Positions 47,559 through 58,159 of a DNA stretch of 64,000 nt are shown piece after piece. How positions within the stretch are numbered: position 1 is the first letter of the stretch; every line of letters starts with the position of its first letter. The translations under genes were made by a program, and so were the position numbers. The notes beneath the pieces were generated by a model that had not been told where the DNA came from, did not search any database, and saw only the letters and a list, made by a program, of their open reading frames with translations. Location: assembly GCA_946811185.2 (NCBI GenBank), contig OX328106.1:32052426-32116425 (forward strand), written 5' to 3'. The stretch comes from Hippopus hippopus (taxonomy: Eukaryota > Mollusca > Bivalvia > Cardiida > Cardiidae).

Positions 47559-48420
47559 TTTTTGAGTTTCCACGTATAAATGTCCAAATAGATAAGCGCT
47601 GTTTTCCCCAGTATTAATGCAACTGAACAGCGATCCCTTCGCGTCAAAGTTTACGAAACGTTTGTTTAGTAACCGGTATGTAAAAGTGTACAAAGGTTAA
47701 CAAAAAACACAGCAGTGTTCGAGATTTTCGCTGGCTTCTATGGTGGCATATTTCTGCCACGAGATACGAGATAGCTATCATGATAATTTTGGTAAATTAT
47801 CGCGATAAATTAAAAGTTTCCTGGAAATCTCATCAAGATCGTGAAAAGTTTCATGATAAAAATATCGCGATAAACTTAATATTTTATCGCAAAATTTCTC
47901 CACCGTGCTCGAAGCTGACATGCGAGATAAAATTATTGTGATAGTTTTATCCGTTTCTCGATATCTATAAATAGAAAATTCATCATTTGGATGAACTCGG
48001 TAGTTTTGACTTAAAGGGCAACTACAGCCAAAATCTCTTTTTTGGATATATGAATCCTTAAATGAAAACCATCTAAAAATAGAAAAACCGCATTTCAATG
48101 TCAAGCGTAGAAAGAGAGTTTTAAGCGAAGATGTGGTTTGCACACCTGTGCGAGTTTGTGAAATGTTCGATAAACCGGATGTGATGCCACTCTTATTTCG
48201 GCTTCTGTGTACTGTTAATTTGCTCTGATGCTGACTTTTTTTCTCTCAGCCTTATCCTCCCTCATGTCAGGAGACGACTTTTTTCGTCATAAAAATCGCT
48301 ATCGTATGCCGGGTGCCGAGTTTAAGCACTATTTCGAGCCAAAAGATGACTATTTATTTGTCAGTCTGCTGTCTGTCTGTCTGTCTGAACTAAATGACAT
48401 GGCTTAATATCAGATCTACC

Positions 48421-48613
48421 ATTAATCCTCAAAAGGTTAAATAAACCTTCATGCCGATTGCAAAATTTCGAATAGTGCTAGTTTTTGGAGAAACAAAAAT
48501 AGATGTTTCCGCATTGGACACTGTACATAAGATCAGATTGCATGTTCTGTGCAGTCTGATCTTAATATACACTGTTCGCAAAAGGTCATTGAGTCGCGCT
48601 CAGCAGCCTTGGG
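48421..48613. mobile_element. TTAA-MITE-1 inside the left arm
   Basis: TTAATCCTCAAAAGGTTAAA to CGCGCTCAGCAGCCTTGGGG, core GATCAGATTGCATGTTCTGT. Its inverse is at 54470-54650. Confidence 0.65.
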
Positions 48614-48680
48614 GCCCCACAGAAATTTAAATGGGGCAAGCAACAAATGGTAAATTCACTGTTGATAATCCATCTCTTTC

Positions 48681-48718
<38 letters not shown>

Positions 48719-50238
48719 TTAGAAAAGAAATTCGACAAGCAGATTATGCGTTTTTTTTTTTTAATTTAAGATCGTATGAATGAGGAAAATACAAAAGTTA
48801 TGACGTTCGACTTACCCATTTAACCTGTGTAAAATTCCAAATTCCATTTACATTATTTACGAAAAAGGGTTCAATATGGTCGTGAAAACAAAAGAGTAAC
48901 TTTGTACATGACATGTTTATGACAAGTGCTTGTTAACCTCAAGCTGCAAGCCGGGTAAAAAAAAATATGTCAGACCACAACGGTGCGATATCATCACAAA
49001 AGAGGCACCGAATTAACCCTTTGTCCTTGTACATGGATGGAACACACAATTCTTTTCTCAAAATAAAAGGTTGGCGCACTAAAATTTTGTGTAAAGCTTG
49101 TACGCAGTTATAAATTTTTAATTTACGCTGCATTTTCATGGTCAGCATTTCTTATCTCGTATATGATTACAGGGAGAAACACGGGAGAAGACAGTTACCT
49201 TTTAAATTGTACGCCTTACATGTCTCAGTATTTAGGAAATGGACTGACCCTGTATTTTGCAGACGATCAAAAATGTTTACTGCATGATATGGAGGACAGG
49301 AAGGCAGGAGGCAATTCAGACAATCTTTTAACGTTGTTGTTGATGAAAGAAACAAATTTGAGATTATGAAAAAAAAAGCACGTAGGAAAATAAATGAAGA
49401 TCGAGTGAAAAAAATTTTTTAACTTTAACAGCAAATTCAGGATGTGTGCTGGATTTAATGTTGTTCGTGAATGTTAAAGAGAGGATAAGATTTCTAAGGC
49501 AGATCAAGGCTTTTAATTCTTTCCAAGCTGAAGGAGACGTGTAAAATGCTGACACTGATGGTGTAGATCAAGATTAGACTGCGCAGGATTTGTAGACCGT
49601 TAAATGATCGATGGTGTCCTATATTTGGTAGAAACAGCCTTAGAAATTAACTCGAATGATTTCCTTTTCACATTACAACGTTCCTTCTTCCTTCTACGAC
49701 CTAGTAGAAGAGACTTTTGGCATGATTCAATTATCTTGATTTATTATTTCTTTTTTTTTATATTTATCTATTACAACTCTTTGATTAGGTAGTGGTACAA
49801 TTGAAATAACATCAAGAAATAAATTTCAAAATATTTATGTTCGTTACCAGAAGAATAACTATTCCTTTTTTATAAGTACTTTCTCCACTAAGCTAATTGG
49901 AGAGGTCATCAGACCTCTCCAACAGTGTTGAGTTTAAAAGGCAGACTGCCTCAGAAATTGCTGTCTAAATTTAATCTATGTATGGCAATTGTTCCGATAC
50001 ACAGTCTGTTTCGTCATGATTTTATAAAAAAATCGAAGTCAAAAAACTGAAATAGGAAATAAACGTGGTTTGTTTTTATATGGCCAATTTCAAAAAAATT
50101 GCAAAGATTTAATTGCATTTGACCTTTCCAACAATTTTAATTTTGTATTAAACAACTAAATCTAAACAAAAAGAAGAAAAGGAAAAAAAGAATTTCGTTA
50201 AAAATAAAAACGAACACAGCCGGAAGAATCACGCGACC

Positions 50239-50470
50239 TTAACTCTTTACCACACAATCCCTACTTTTGACGACCCTGAGAAAGAAGCCTCTAGAAAACA
50301 TTGTGGGAAAAGGAGAAAATGCTGGTAAACAGCATTTTCTCCTTTTCCCACAATGTTTTCTATCCTTTCCAAATCAAATTTCAATTTCTGATTCACATTT
50401 TTTTTTTTGGTTGTCTGCAAATGCTTTAATTTAGACTAGTCCAAAATTTTGTCGTTTGGTATAGGGTTAA
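50239..50470. mobile_element. TTAA-MITE-2, full-length, nested in the Helitron
   Basis: TTAACTCTTTACCACACAAT to TTTGGTATAGGGTTAA with TTAA at both ends. Core hairpin GAAAATGCTGGTAAACAGCA. It lies 115 bp upstream of the protease ORF. Confidence 0.85.
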
Positions 50471-50585
50471 AACGCGGGAAGAAAGTCATGTGACTCGCAT
50501 AAATTACAAGGACGGAATGTGTATTTGCGTATGTACGACTCAGTGAACAGATTTCAACGGTTGATTTCAAGATAAGTTTGCTGCA

Positions 50586-51179
50586 ATGGTTATTTTCAAA
50601 AGGGGATCTATTCACCAAGGATCACTGAATTCATTTGGCCAGGGGTTTCAATGCACAGTCATTGCTTTAGTGGCTTTAATAGTTGTGTACCAGAATCAAC
50701 ATCATGAGAATGGAATAGATTTAGAATGGTCATCGCCAATCATAGATCGGACTGTCAGAGATGGAAGTAGAATTTATGACCGAGTTATTCTAACTTCCAG
50801 CAATCCTGTTCCAAGGTATTTGTCACACAACGAAATTCCAAATGCAATTGAATTGTCGGGCAACACATTCAGTATTACTGTTCACGACGAAATGTTTTAT
50901 GGCATTGTTGGACAGGCAGGGTCCAGCGAGGCAATGTCTGTGTCATTTCCCACTGCTCTGCAGAATGCGTTTTGTGTATCGAATTATATATTGTTAACTG
51001 TCAACAGTCTATCAGTAAGCATCTTTCTTGATGGAAATGCTTATTGGCGGTTTGATTCACATGCACGCGACCAATATGGTTATCCAGACAGTGAGGGTAC
51101 AGCGGTTGTGTTGCAGTTTTCAACCTTGCATGAATTAATAGACCATTTTACATGTACTAAGATATCTTTAAGAGCATAA
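50586..51179 (+). CDS. Herpesvirus-tegument-type (C76-like) cysteine protease carried by the Helitron
   Basis: An intact 197-aa ORF from ATG 50586 to TAA. The N-terminus GSIHQGSLNSFGQGFQCTVI and the later FDSHARDQYG with GTAVVLQFSTLHELIDHF match the fold of herpesvirus large tegument protein deubiquitinases (MEROPS C76). Such domains also occur, together with OTU proteases, in metazoan Helitron-like elements. Proposed catalytic residues: Cys23, oxyanion Gln11, Asp157 and His159. The spacing is almost that of murine cytomegalovirus M48 as I recall it (Cys23, Gln10, Asp156, His158). So the domain looks complete and starts at the right place. Likely activity is ubiquitin or NEDD8 removal, inferred only. 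It may be a fragment of a larger Helentron polyprotein now standing alone, or an acquired cargo gene. No promoter recognised; the stop lies 25 bp before the 3' terminal repeat. Confidence 0.75.
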   Translation: MVIFKRGSIHQGSLNSFGQGFQCTVIALVALIVVYQNQHHENGIDLEWSSPIIDRTVRDGSRIYDRVILTSSNPVPRYLSHNEIPNAIELSGNTFSITVHDEMFYGIVGQAGSSEAMSVSFPTALQNAFCVSNYILLTVNSLSVSIFLDGNAYWRFDSHARDQYGYPDSEGTAVVLQFSTLHELIDHFTCTKISLRA

Positions 51180-51285
51180 AAAGTATTTGAAAAACAATGA
51201 TGTTGACCTCTCCTGGCTTCTTTTTTAAAGAAGCCACTTGTTCATTCAAAATTTCTTTCCTATGATTGTAGATGTAAGAGCGATA

Positions 51286-51773
51286 TACCCTCGTCACGCC
51301 AAACTCGTTCTCACTCTGTTCCGAATTTTTTTGCTGATAGACTGAAACTGTCTTCAGACGAAGTGGGCGTATTAGTATCCTTTTACGAAGGGTGCTCCAG
51401 AACTTTGAGCCAGCTCAAAATTTTTTGCCATCCATCCCGTCCTGTGATTAGACGGAGTAACAACGTACTTAAAGCGAGATGGACGTACTACGAACGGAAC
51501 TGCTGTACTTCGATCCTATTAGAGACGCAGTGCGGTCAGGCAATAACCTGCAGTGCGTTTGCATTTTACCGACCGAAATTACATGTCCTATCCCAGCCAG
51601 TTCTTCGATTTTGTTCACCGGGTTAAGACTTTCTGGGAATAGGTTTGGTGAGATAGGGGCTTCAGCCATTATCAGGCCAAAATTATACGTTCATCCCCGA
51701 CCGTAACCCGTTTTCCGATTATGTCAGGACGGGTTAAGACGTTGTAAGACCTAGTTTGGTGTGACGGGGGCTA
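51286..51773. mobile_element. 488-bp TA-target MITE (Tc1/mariner-like)
   Basis: Inverted termini TACCCTCGTCACGCCAAACT and AGTTTGGTGTGACGGGGGCTA-type. TA dinucleotides at 51284-51285 and 51774-51775 are the target duplication. The sister arm reads AAGAGCGATAGAGG, the empty site with one TA. No transposase; short open frames only. Confidence 0.85.
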
Positions 51774-52471
51774 TAGAGATTGAAACTCTGCAGTACACAA
51801 GTGATTGAAACGTGAAATAGCGATTTATATCTTTATAAATATCATGCAGTTTTCTCAATTTTCTGTGTTAGTTCATATATAGCGACTATAATTATCTTCT
51901 CACACTTGTGAGATCACGGCAAACTATCGGAAGTCACGGTTTTTTCAGTTAGTGACTTTCACACAGGTGAAAATCTGAAAGTTTAAACCTCTATATCCCG
52001 TGGAGTAAGCATCACAGAACGCTAACAAGATTTTTGTTAACATACTCTAGTGTCGTTTTATCCGATTTTGAAATGAAAATTTTGGTGTGGAGTTACCCTT
52101 TAATAAGATTGCAGTCAGTAAAATTTCGAATCATTAATTAACAATTGTAGCTTAATTGGTAAATTTTGACAATGCCCGAATGACAGAGGTCTGTAAAATC
52201 ACAAAGACGACTCGAAATGCCTCCTACGAACAACTTTGAAACCGTACAGGGGAAAGGAGAATTCATAAGGTTGTATACGAAGGTATTCCGAAACCGTATC
52301 TAATTATAGGTACCATGAATGTCAGTTGTGGGCACGAAAGCGAAAAAAATCATGATAAGAGTTAGTATGGTGGCATATTTCTGCCGCGAGATACGAGATA
52401 GCTATCATGATAATTTAAGAGAAGTATCGTGATAAAACAAAAATTTTCATGATAAAAATATCGCGATAATT

Positions 52472-55267
52472 CTAATTCTTATCATGATTTTTTCTGCTTT
52501 CGTGCCTACAACTGACATTCATGGTACCTATAATTAGATACGGTTTCGGAACACCTTCGTCTACAACCTTATGAATTCTCCTTTTCCATGGATGGTTTTA
52601 AAGTTGTTCGTAGGAGGCATTTCGAGTCGTCTTTGTGATTTTACAGACCTCTGTTCATTTCGAGTATTGTCAAAATTTACCAATTAAGGTACAAAAAAAA
52701 ATTGTTAATGATTCGAAATTTTACTTACTGCAATCTTATTAAAGGGTAACTCCAGACAAAAGTTTAATTTCCAAATCGGATAAAACTATACTAGAGTATG
52801 TTAACAAAAAAATTTTTTTAGCGTTCTGTGATGCTTACTTCACGAGATATAGAGGTTTAAACTTCGGATTTTCACCTGTCTGACAGTCGCTAATTGAAAA
52901 AATCGTGACTTCCGGCAGTTTGCCGTGACGTTACAAGTGTCACGGAGAAGATATGGTCGCTATATATGAACTAACGCAGAAAACTGAAAAAACTGCATGA
53001 AATTCGTAAAGATATAAATCGCTTTATCACGTTTAAATCATTTGTACACTGCAGAATCTTCACCTCTATCGCTCTTACATCTTACTACAATCATAGGAAA
53101 GAAATTTTGAATGAATTAGCCTAGTGGAGATAGTACTTATGAAAAGGAAAAGTTATTCTTCTGGTGGGAAACAAAACTATTTTGAAATTTATTTCTTGAA
53201 GTTATTTCAATTATACCACTGTCTAATCAACGAATTTTAATAGATAAAAATAAAAAAGAAATAATAACTCAAGATAGTTGAAACATGCCAAAATTCTCTT
53301 CTACTAGGTGGTAGAAGGAAGAAGGAATGTTGCAATGTGTAAAGTAAGTCATTCGAGTACAGTTCTAAGGCTGTTTCTACCAAATATAGGACACCGTCGA
53401 TCATTGAACGGCCTACAAATCCTGCGCAGTCTGATCTTGATCTACACCATCAGTGTCAGCATTTTACATGTCTCCTTCAGCTTGGGAAGAAGTAAAAGCC
53501 TTAATCTACCTCAGAAATCGTATCCTCTCTTTAACATTCACGAACAATGTCAAATCCAGCACACATCCTGAATTTGCTATTAAAGTTAAATCCATTTTTT
53601 ATTTTTTCACTTGATCTTCATTTATTTTCCTACGTGTTTTTTTTTTTTTTTTTTTTTCACAATTTCAAATTTGTTTCTTTCATCAACAACAACGTTAAAA
53701 GATTGTCTGAATTGCCTCCTGCCTTCCTGCCTTCCTGCCCTCCATATCATGCAGTAAACGTTTTTGATCGCCTGTAAAATACAGTGTCAGTCCATTTCCT
53801 ACATACTGAGACATGAAAGGCGTAAAGTTCAAGTGGAAATACCAACGTGGACAAAAATTATTTAACTCTGTTCTTCCGTATTTCTCGCTGTAATCATGTA
53901 CGAGATAACACATGCAGATTGCTGACCATAAAAATGCAGCGCAATTAAAAATTTATAACTGCATACAAACTTTACACAAGATTTTAGTGCGCCAACTTTT
54001 TATTTTGCGAAAAGAATTGTGTGTTCCATCCATGCAAAGGGTTAATTCGGCGCCTCTTTGATGTTGGTATCGCACCGTTGTGGTCTCACATATTTTTTTT
54101 GCCCGGTTTGCAGCTGGGGGTTAACAAGCACTTGTCCTAAACATGTCATGTACAAAGTTACTCTTTTGTTTTCACGACCATATTGAGCCCTTTTTCTTAA
54201 AAAATGTGAATGGAATTTGGAATTTTACACAGGTTAAATGGGTAAGTCTAACGTCATAACTTTTGTATTTTCCTCATTCATACGATCTTAAATTAAAAAA
54301 AAATCCCACAATCTGCTTGTCAAATTTCTATTCTAACTACCCTCCAACTCTCTCTCTCTCTCGCGCGCGCGCTCGCTCGCTCCCTCTCATATGAAAGAGA
54401 TGGATAATCAACAGTGAATTCACCATTGATTTCTTGCCTCATTTAAATTTCTGTGGGGCCCCAAGGCTGCTGAGCGCGACTCAGTGACCTTTTCCGAACA
54501 GTGTATATTAAGATCAGACTGCACAGAACATGCAATCTGATCTTATGTACAGTGTCCAATACGGAGATATCTATTTTTGTATCTCCAAAAACTAGCACTA
54601 TTCGAAATTTTGCAATCGGCATGAAGGTTTATTTAACCTGTTGAGGATTAATGGTAAATCTGATATTAAGCCACGTCATTCGGTTCAGACAGACAGACAG
54701 CAAACTGGCGAATAAATAGTCATCTCCTGGTTCGAAATAGTGCTTAAACTCGGCACCCGGCATACGACAGTCGTCTCCCGACATGAGGGAAGATAAGGCT
54801 GTGAGAAAAAAAGTCAGTATCAAAGCAAATTAATAGTACACAGAAGCCGAAATAAGTGTGGCGTCACATCCGGTTTATCGCAGATTTCACAAACTCGCAC
54901 AGGTGTGCAACCACATTTTCGCTTATAACATTGAAATACGGTTTTCAATTTTAAGATTGTTTTCATTAAAGGATTCATATATCCAAAATGAGATTTTGGC
55001 TGTAGTTGCCCTTTAAGTCAAAACTACCGAGTTCATCCAAATGATGCATTTTCTATTTATAGATATCACAATAGTTTTATCTCGCATGTCAGCTTCGAGC
55101 ACGGTTGAGAAATTTTGCGATAAAATATTAGTTTATCGTGATACTTTTATCAAGAAACTTTTCACTTTCTTGATAAGATTTCCAGGAAACTTTTAATTTA
55201 TCGCGATAGTTTACTAAAATTATCATGATAGCTATCTCGTATCTCGTGGCAGAAATATGCCACCATA
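52472..55267. repeat. Right arm of the 7.6-kb palindrome
   Basis: Uninterrupted inverse of the left arm, differing by scattered substitutions and small indels. It preserves the pre-insertion sequence at both later insertion sites. Open frames at 53308-53571 and elsewhere have no domains. Confidence 0.88.
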
Positions 55268-55404
55268 AGTTAGCATTATTTTTATCGTGAATTTTTTTGT
55301 TTTATCACGATAATTCTCTTAAATTATCATGATAGCTATCTCGTATCTCGCGGCAGAAATATGCCACCATAGGCTTCCATTGGTTTCTTTTTTTTTTTAT
55401 GTAT

Positions 55405-55857
55405 ATGAGTCATGCTCTGTGAAAAGAGGGTTTAAAGCATCTTTGTATAGAAAGTACAAGGCAAGCTGTCCCTTAAGACAGGTCCAATTTACCTAAGAAA
55501 CGACTGAACCACAAGGTAGGATGAGGCAAAATGATCCCTTAGCATGCAGACCTGCCTAAGCACCTCTGGTCACCGCAAAGGAGCGAAACCTTGACATTTG
55601 CGTACGCATGTCATTTTGTGTTTTGGGTAAGCACAAATTCTTTGTCTGCTAATTATCCAATAACTGGCACCTTCTAACATCAATGTTAATAGCTCATGAA
55701 AGACGTTTGACTTTAATGTTCACATGTATTTTGTATTCAAATCGTGCATTTTAGCGAATCGTTAAAGACTTTAAAATGTCATTAACTTTGTGACATTATG
55801 ATAAAAACTTGTCAAATGGGTACAACCATCTATACAAGTAGACATCTGCGCTGTTCA
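55405..55857. other. Intergenic stretch with a family S-like end
   Basis: GAGTCATGCTCTGTGAAAAG at 55408 and the following GGGTTTAAAGCATC match one end of family S. The rest is not recognised. Confidence 0.4.
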
Positions 55858-56055
55858 TATTCACCAACCATTCTTAAGAATAATCTATGCCTACTTCTCA
55901 AGGATTTTATAGACTTGAAAGTGAGACAACTTCTGATTGGCTAAACCAAATGGTTTAGCCAATCAGAAGTCGTGTTACTTTCAAATTTAGGAAAATCTTA
56001 AGCATAAGACTAAGAGTATTCTTAAGAATGGTTGGTGAATTCATACGGACCCTGC
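55858..56055. mobile_element. Hairpin MITE, family V, well preserved copy
   Basis: Outer termini ATTCACCAACCATTCTTAAG and CTTAAGAATGGTTGGTGAAT are perfect inverses. The centre is ACTTCTGATTGGCTAAACCA against its complement. About 185 bp without coding capacity. Confidence 0.82.
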
Positions 56056-56107
56056 AGGAGGAACGAATGTCGGGACCAGCCAGGCGCCTCTGTGTGCATA
56101 TAAATTT

Positions 56108-56220
<113 letters not shown>

Positions 56221-57382
56221 ATCTTGTAGAACGTTTAAAATAGATGGCGGATTGCCATGGATATGTCTTTGCAAAGGCCTTTGAAGCTCCATTAGTCTGT
56301 AATGGGACACCAAAGTTGTCATGTAAGTACATGTATACTATCAAACATTGTTTCTAAACTTGTGACTAGCACGTTGGCGCATCGCCTATATATCTAATTA
56401 CTTAATTCGATATAGATACAATGCGCCAATGTCCTGTTTCTAGTAGCAGCGTTCGATGATTGACAAATGAAAATGTTTCGTGATAGATTAAAGAAGCTTC
56501 AAAGGCATGTGGTCTGTGGAGTTTCATGCCTGCAGCTTCTTGCTTTGAAACGTCAAAAAAACTTTTTTGCTCGCACTTTTTCGCTCTCATCCCCTCTCTG
56601 TCGGTTGACCACGATCGTTTTGAATACTACACAAAGTACGAACTAGCTTGATTGGAAATTTTAAGAGTACATGTATATATAAATTTATACCAGCTTTGGT
56701 TAGAAGAAATGATGACACAAACGCATACGACAGTTTACGAATAAGCACACGTACAAGAAACGGTACACATGCAAGGCCAATTTTTAGTCTATTCACATCT
56801 CTTTCCTGTCACCATTCCAGTTGTCAGCAATGCTTTGAAAAGTTCAAGTGATGTCCACACACATGTATAAATGAATCGTTTTCCAGATGTAGTTTTCATT
56901 GGTGTATGCATATATGTCATGGACTAACCATTCCGGTAAGGCAGAGTTTTATATAGAGTCTTATAATTTTTTTCAATATGATACAATTTTAAAATGGTCC
57001 ATATTGCAAAAAGCTTTGGCAAACGAATGTAATTAGAATAAGTAGTTCTCAAGCATCGTTTCCAGAACTCTTCTGTACCCAGGATGTTTTCAAAAGCTTC
57101 AGCCTTAGGATCATCAAAAACAGAGATCCTCGATGAAGGGCGAGAACCCAAGGTCAGACTGAATCTTACGTGCTGGCAGAAGTTTATGTTATCGTCGAAA
57201 CAATTTGAGAGCTATGCTTTAAGCCTTACCCTATAGGTCAATGTCAGGAACAATGGTCAACCCCCTATCCCTTCCGTGTACTTGATTCTGTGACGCTGGC
57301 TATGAGGTACATGTATTTAAGTTTGAATTCCATCCAAGAAGACAACCCTCTGATGTTTCAAGCAAACGGCATACAAGTAGTA
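56221..57382. other. Intergenic stretch before the virus-like element
   Basis: No supported gene or named repeat. Contains ordinary short open frames only. Confidence 0.4.
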
Positions 57383-57439
57383 AGGGATGAGAGCATGGGA
57401 TCTACCCAGGCCGGGGGTAGATCCCATGCTCTCATCCCT
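57383..57439. repeat. Perfect hairpin at the presumed left end of the virus-like element
   Basis: Arms of 25 bp (57383-57407 and 57415-57439) are exact inverses with a 7-base loop. The sequence begins AGGGATGAGAGCATGGGATC. Polinton ends commonly begin with AG, and this is the first unusual sequence before the element's repeats. It may therefore mark the terminus, but the partner end is outside the window. Confidence 0.6.
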
Positions 57440-57529
57440 GAGTGCCCTATATCACCGTCCCTGACAAAAAATGTGTCCGTATATGCTGTCCCCGAAAGAT
57501 TTTTTTTTATTTTGTCCGTATGGTAACGT

Positions 57530-57693
57530 CCCTGAGAGGGATTTAGCATTCAAAATGGCGGCCGTGTGGATGGCACTCTGGGGACAAAAATGCCCCAGGC
57601 TCCCGTCCCTGAGCGGAATTTTTTGCAAAAAAGGGAAAAGGGGGGGAGTTTTTCCCAGGCTCTCTACCCTGAGAGGGATTTAGCATTCAAAGT
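57530..57693. repeat. Direct repeat pair near the element's left end
   Basis: CCTGAGAGGGATTTAGCATT occurs at about 57531 and again about 138 bp later. CCCAGGCTCCCGTCCCTGAG and CCCAGGCTCTCTACCCTGAG form a second related pair. Confidence 0.75.
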
Positions 57694-57727
57694 GCAGATC
57701 TTATGACTGACAGGCTGGGTAAAAAAT

Positions 57728-58118
57728 GGTCGGATCACTGAGTTGGACTTAGTTTTTTCACCCTATGGATGATTTTTTCTTTCTAATTGCCTGACCATTG
57801 AGTTGGACTTAGTTTTTTCACCCTATGGATGATTTTTTTCTCTTTCTAATTACCTGACCATTGAGTTGGACTTAGACTTTTTTCTGCATCTCTATGAATG
57901 ATTTCTTCTCTCTAAATGTCTGAGCACTGAGTTGAACTTAGACTTTTTTCTTCCCCTATGTATGATTTCTAAATGTCTAACCATTGAGTTGGACTTAGTC
58001 TTTCTGATTTTTCTGCATCTATGAATGAATTCTCTTTCTAAAAGGAATTTGTCCCTATATCATTGAGTTGGACTTAGTCTTTTTTCTACACCTATGTATG
58101 ATTCTTACTCTTTGCAGT
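57728..58118. repeat. Tandem array of about 62-bp units, array 1
   Basis: About six units containing TTGAGTTGGACTTAGTTTTT and CTATGGATGATTTTTTCTCT. The same unit forms a second array at 59697-59998, so the block was copied with the neighbouring gene cassettes. Confidence 0.88.
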
Positions 58119-58159
58119 ATAACTCTCTGGAGTGTATCTCTTCTAAAAGAAAGATAGAA

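Larger units (their letters stand above)
49898..51241 (+). mobile_element. Helitron-like (Helitron2/Helentron type) element, 1344 bp
   Basis: Inserted between two T bases without target duplication. Removing it restores CTAATTCATTCAAA, the exact sequence of the empty site in the right arm (near 53110). The 5' end carries GGAGAGGTC (49899-49907), part of a 9-bp-stem hairpin to 49920. The inverse GACCTCTCC occurs at 51205-51213, immediately followed by a 10-bp-stem hairpin TGGCTTCTTT-TTT-AAAGAAGCCA (51214-51236) and a five-base end. A 5' terminal repeat answered by a subterminal 3' copy plus 3' hairpin, with T^T insertion, is the Helitron2/Helentron layout. It carries a TTAA-MITE-2 (50239-50470) and a C76-like protease ORF. 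No Rep/helicase, so non-autonomous. Confidence 0.82.
47739..52365. repeat. Left arm of the 7.6-kb palindrome
   Basis: Inverse of 52472-55267. It contains a degenerate TTAA-MITE-1 (48421-48613), a GA microsatellite (about 48685-48714), the Helitron-like insertion 49898-51241 and the TA-target MITE 51286-51773. The MITE-1 and the GA run (as CT) recur at matching places in the right arm (54470-54650, 54346-54380), so they predate the duplication. Confidence 0.88.
47739..55371. mobile_element. 7.6-kb palindromic transposable unit with GGCTTC target duplication
   Basis: Both ends carry the inverted terminus TATGGTGGCATATTTCTGCC, extending through the CGAGATACGAGATAGCTATC segment. The 6-mer GGCTTC flanks the unit directly at 47733-47738 and 55372-55377, so it entered as one unit. 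Order: left arm 47739-52365, spacer 52366-52471, right arm 52472-55267, extra 104-bp terminus 55268-55371. The spacer starts with a forward copy of the same terminus and is the inverse of the extra right terminus. After removing two later insertions from the left arm, the arms are 2793 and 2796 bp. No transposase ORF; open frames in the arms are chance. Foldback or palindromic MITE-like origin inferred; superfamily unknown. Confidence 0.85.

Noticed and set aside
47778..48143. 121-aa minus-strand ORF upstream of the transporter
   Set aside because: It lies wholly inside the palindromic element's arm, and the sister arm copy has a broken frame.
51363..51706. Overlapping ORFs of 66-87 aa on both strands
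   Set aside because: They lie inside the 488-bp TA-target MITE and have no domain.
57290..57683. Plus- and minus-strand ORFs across 57.29-57.68 kb
   Set aside because: Created by the hairpin and direct repeats at the element's end; no domain.
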